Below are positions 27,362 to 30,134 of a DNA stretch of 30,134 nucleotides, in pieces; within the stretch, counting starts at the first letter, position 1; each line of letters starts with the position of its first letter. The notes beneath the pieces are model-generated. The model was not told the DNA's origin. It was given only the letters and a program-made list of their open reading frames with translations, and did no database searches. The DNA is taken from the NCBI GenBank assembly GCA_021805275.1, contig JAJZFQ010000244.1:1-30134 (forward strand), read 5' to 3'. This DNA is from Pseudomonadota bacterium (GTDB lineage Bacteria > Pseudomonadota > Gammaproteobacteria > Steroidobacterales > Steroidobacteraceae). Both the position numbers and the translations under genes were made by a program.

Positions 27362-27440
27362 CGCGCGTGCGGCTTGATCGCGGGCAACTGGCCGGAGGAT
27401 ACGGTGGCGGGCGGTCCTTGTCGACTGCACGGGGTGGGGT

Positions 27441-27457
27441 GGGACGCGCTGCGTCCC
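27441..27457. terminator. Strong hairpin after the diguanylate cyclase gene
   Basis: GGGACGCGCTGCGTCCC has perfect 7-bp arms with a 3-nt loop, 20 nt beyond the cyclase stop codon on the minus strand. There is no following T tract in transcript orientation, so it may stabilise an mRNA end or simply attenuate read-through into the Nudix gene. Confidence 0.35.
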
Positions 27458-27476
27458 CGCCAGTGTGCGCGAACTG

Positions 27477-29423
27477 TCAGGCGAGCCGCTTTTCCGGGTC
27501 GTTCTGGTTGCGCGCGCGGCTGATGCGCACCACGTCGCGTCCTGCGTCTTTGGCCTCATAGAGGGCTGCGTCGGCGCTCGCAACCAGCTCGTCGAGCGTC
27601 CGCGGTCCGTCCGCGGTGGTTGCCAGACCCGCGCTGAAGGAGACCCGGGGCAGATCGACTCGCTGGCTGGGGAAGGGGATCTGAATCCCCAGCGCGAGCA
27701 GGCGCAGCCGCTCGATGGTGGCGAGCGCGGCGTCGAGCGTCGCCTCCGGCAGCACGAGCAGGAATTCCTCCCCGCCCCAGCGGCCGAGGATGTCACTGGT
27801 GCGCAGCGCTCCGCGCGACAGCCGCGCGAACTCGCGCAGTACGTGATCGCCGGCGGCGTGTCCGCACTGGTCGTTGATGGCTTTGAAATAGTCGAAGTCG
27901 ATCAGTGCGACGGTGAGCGGACGGCCACGCTCGAGCGCGGCGGTGAGTGCTGCGGCGGCCAGGTGGACGGTGTGGCCGCGGTTCGCCATGCCGGTGAGAG
28001 GGTCGTGGCGGGCGAGCCGCACGAGCTGGCGTCGGTGGCGCCGGTCAGCGACCACGATGTAGGACAGCAGCGCGATGACGAGCACGCCGGCGACGCCCGC
28101 CGCCTCCATCCAGTGCAGCAGCTGCTTCTGGCGCGTGGCCTGATCCGCGGCGGCCTGCAGCTTGCGCCGTAGCACCGCGTTGCGCTCGAACGCTTGTTTG
28201 ACCTGGAAGCGCACTTCGAGCGCCTCACGCAGCCGGGCGCGGCTGGCGCGATTCTGCCGTCGGTACAGCTGCAGGTAGGATGTCAGGTCCCGGTAGGCGG
28301 CCGCATAGCGCTTCAGTGCGGCGTTGGCTTCGGCCCGCGCCAGGTAGGCCGGCGCGACCGAGGAGGCGAGCATGTCGGCCCCGTGCTTGTCGAGCACCTC
28401 ATCGAGGATCCGCACCGCACTGCCCGGGTGGCCCTCGGCAAGGTCGATCTTGGCGAGCTGAGCATTCGTCTCCTTGATCATGCTGACGACCTTGCCGGCA
28501 GCGAGCACCGGGGCCGCCCGCGCGCAATCGCGGCGCGCGGCCGCATAGCGCTGCAGTCCGATCTCCGATTCGCAGATACGCAGATCCGAGTACGCCACGC
28601 CCTGGTGGTCGCCGATCGAGGCGCTGACGGCGCGCGCTTGGCGCAGCGCTGCGATCGCCGAGTCGAAGCTGCCCATTGCCCGCAAGATCTCGCCCCGGGT
28701 GTAGATGTCCTGGGACAGGTCCTCGCTCGCCTGGTGCTCCTGGTCCCACTGGATCGCCTGGCGGTTGAACGTGAGCGCCTCGCGATCGTCCCCCATGCTG
28801 CGCAGTGCGAGGGCGAGTATCCCGCTCGCCTGGTCGTGCGCTCCGGACAGCTCAGAGGCCTCGCTTTGCATGTACGCCTGAGTCAGTTCGCGGATCGCCA
28901 GCCCCGAGCGGTCGCGCAGCGTGTTCATCAGGCCCTGGGTGATCTCCAGACACACGTCGCTGCGCGAACCGGGGCGCAGCAGCGCGCGCGCCTGCTTTAT
29001 CTGGTCGAGCGCCCGGCTGATGGCCGCCGGAGAGGTGAAACTGTTTGCATAGGCGGCGAGCAGCTCCAGGTGCAGCGGATCGGTCGGATCGTGTAGCAGG
29101 GCGAGCCCGGCGAGAGCCGCGGCGCGCTGCCTGTCCGTGAGGGTGAATTCCTCGTAGGCGCCGGCCTGGATGGCATGCAGCGCCGCGACGGTGTGCGGAT
29201 CGTGCTCGGCGGCATCACTCGGCAGGGCTGCGAGGCGGGCATTCGCCTCACTCAGCGCCCGGGTGGGATTCTGGGCGACCAGGGGGCGCAGCTCGACGAA
29301 AGCCGGGACGCGTACGTCGAAGCAGCCGGCTCGGGCGGTGGCACCGAAGCCAGTCGCGCCAAGCAGCACGGCCGCCGCGCCCCCGCGCAGTACAGCACGC
29401 CACTTTGAGTAACGGGCACCCAT
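27477..29423 (-). CDS. Diguanylate cyclase with exported helical-repeat sensor region
   Basis: 648 residues from the ATG at 29423, preferred to the in-frame GTG at 29435 because GAGG sits 6 nt upstream of it. A signal peptide (about 1-31, hydrophobic AAAVLLGATGFGATARA) is followed by about 400 residues of alpha-helical, TPR-like repeats (for example AIRELTQAYMQSEASELSG, AIAALRQARAVSASIGDHQG, AYLARAEANAALKRYAAAYRD). Then comes a coiled segment, a transmembrane helix near 440-460 and a cytosolic GGDEF domain. The active-site motif is GGEEF (about 550-554), with the c-di-GMP inhibitory site RTSD five residues before it, so an active, feedback-controlled cyclase is expected. The periplasmic repeats presumably sense a peptide, protein or envelope signal. 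No EAL domain and no partner gene are seen. Confidence 0.92.
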   Translation of the reverse strand: MGARYSKWRAVLRGGAAAVLLGATGFGATARAGCFDVRVPAFVELRPLVAQNPTRALSEANARLAALPSDAAEHDPHTVAALHAIQAGAYEEFTLTDRQRAAALAGLALLHDPTDPLHLELLAAYANSFTSPAAISRALDQIKQARALLRPGSRSDVCLEITQGLMNTLRDRSGLAIRELTQAYMQSEASELSGAHDQASGILALALRSMGDDREALTFNRQAIQWDQEHQASEDLSQDIYTRGEILRAMGSFDSAIAALRQARAVSASIGDHQGVAYSDLRICESEIGLQRYAAARRDCARAAPVLAAGKVVSMIKETNAQLAKIDLAEGHPGSAVRILDEVLDKHGADMLASSVAPAYLARAEANAALKRYAAAYRDLTSYLQLYRRQNRASRARLREALEVRFQVKQAFERNAVLRRKLQAAADQATRQKQLLHWMEAAGVAGVLVIALLSYIVVADRRHRRQLVRLARHDPLTGMANRGHTVHLAAAALTAALERGRPLTVALIDFDYFKAINDQCGHAAGDHVLREFARLSRGALRTSDILGRWGGEEFLLVLPEATLDAALATIERLRLLALGIQIPFPSQRVDLPRVSFSAGLATTADGPRTLDELVASADAALYEAKDAGRDVVRISRARNQNDPEKRLA

Positions 29424-29435
29424 GATGCGCCTCAC

Positions 29436-30134
29436 GTTAAGGGTGCCACAGGCAAGGGATGGGGCTGAATTTCACGTTTTCGAACATCAATCGGGTGGCC
29501 GGGGTTGGGTGGGAGCTTACTCGTGCTGCCGATCACAATCATGGACGCGCGTCGGCCGCAAAAGTGCCTCCCAAAGCCGCTATCGGCTCCCGCGATGGGT
29601 GCCTCAAGGACCGGGCTGCAAAACTGCGGTCTTTGCCCCGTTGGTGGTCCGCCGTCCGGTACTGGGTCACGTTTTGCCGCGTGCAGGCCCGAGCCCCCGC
29701 GCGAATTGCCGGCCGAGGTCACCGGCGAACTCTGGGCCTGAGTAAACGAAGCGACCGGGAGATCGCCGGACATGGGGTTGCATGGCCCCGACTCGCCGCC
29801 CCTGCGACTCCTGAATCTGGCGGTGAGCACAGCGCCGGTGCAGACGACGATGCCGCCGGCCGGCTCGCCCGCGTTGGCGGCGGGATTGGCGCGTCCCTCG
29901 TGGGGGCGTGCAGGTCGCGGCGTCACACCAGCCTCACTTTCCGCACATCGCGCAGGTGAGTTCGGTGAATTTCCGCTGGCTCGCTTTAAACACATTGGCC
30001 TCAGGCCGAGGTTCGCGCCCACGCTTCGCTAGTGTCCTGAGTTAGGAGTTCAAAGTCGGAAGGGCTAAAGCGGTTAGCGCAGGATGTACAAACGGAAGTG
30101 GCGGCGGTAAACGCCGCTATAAATGGCTTTCTAG
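29436..30134. other. About 700 bp without a convincing gene at the right edge
   Basis: Open frames exist on both strands here, but their codon use lacks the strong third-position GC of the other genes and I recognise none of the products. Local features: GCAAAAC near 29620 and GTTTTGC near 29672 are inverted; GCAAA/TTTGC flanks 9 bp inside the same stretch. CGGGCGGC-type repeats are absent. At the far right (about 30090-30107) GCGGCG and CGCCGC form a 6-bp hairpin around GTAAA, and the direct repeat GAGTT occurs twice at about 30038-30050. The last 130 bp are visibly less GC-rich. This may be leader and regulatory DNA of the cyclase gene plus the edge of a repeat or mobile element. Confidence 0.4.

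Noticed and set aside
27362..27796. Upstream extension of the Nudix frame
   Set aside because: Adds about 145 Arg/Ser/Pro-rich residues, antisense to the cyclase gene, before the zinc ribbon where family members begin.
29432..30022. Minus-strand open frame of 196 codons ending at the cyclase start
   Set aside because: Rich in Pro/Ser/Gly/Arg with mixed third positions unlike the neighbouring genes, no domain, and no clear ribosome site. Kept only as part of the unassigned right-edge region; a database search finding conserved homologues would change this.

Overview
The window is a high-GC, gene-dense chromosomal segment with no rRNA, tRNA, CRISPR array, prophage or complete insertion sequence that I can see. 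HrpA, ZapE, an RraB-domain protein, a 180-kDa-class NAD glutamate dehydrogenase, XerD, a 7Fe FdxA and a Nudix_N_2-type hydrolase together suggest a GC-rich gammaproteobacterium, perhaps of the Nevskiales/Steroidobacterales/Xanthomonadales kind. The lineage is an inference and cannot be fixed without a search.

Left part (1-13.2 kb): the tail of an unidentified gene and a likely terminator; an adrenodoxin/putidaredoxin-type [2Fe-2S] ferredoxin followed by a membrane-anchored RraB-domain protein; then, on the minus strand, gpmA and a very long NAD-dependent glutamate dehydrogenase. Divergent from the latter is 4-hydroxyphenylpyruvate dioxygenase (tyrosine catabolism), followed by the helicase gene hrpA and an orphan hyaluronan-synthase/NodC-like membrane glycosyltransferase with an altered QxxRW motif.

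Centre (13.3-24.4 kb): the most coherent system. Six minus-strand genes form one apparent operon: TetR regulator, thiolase, HSD10-like 3-hydroxyacyl-CoA dehydrogenase, ETF:ubiquinone oxidoreductase, acetoacetyl-CoA synthetase and zapE. A fused adenosylcobalamin isobutyryl-CoA mutase (icmF) diverges from it. The icmF promoter region carries a perfect 6-3-6 palindrome just downstream of the -10-like element, a good candidate TetR operator. Read as a pathway, isobutyryl-CoA is isomerised to butyryl-CoA, oxidised with electrons entering the quinone pool through ETF-QO, converted to acetoacetyl-CoA by the SDR and cleaved by thiolase; the ligase feeds in acetoacetate. The acyl-CoA dehydrogenase, enoyl-CoA hydratase, ETF subunits and the GTPase-independent reactivation functions are not in the window.

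Right part (24.3-30.1 kb): plsC-type acyltransferase (its 3' end overlaps the 3' end of icmF by 63 bp), the chromosome-dimer recombinase xerD, the 7Fe ferredoxin fdxA, a zinc-ribbon Nudix hydrolase and a diguanylate cyclase with an exported helical-repeat sensor region. The last 700 bp (29436-30134) hold no convincing gene; their base and codon composition differ from the rest and they may be the edge of a repeat or mobile element.

Individual families are all known. What looks least described is the regulatory and genomic arrangement: icmF facing a TetR-headed ketone-body/short-chain acyl-CoA operon that also carries zapE.
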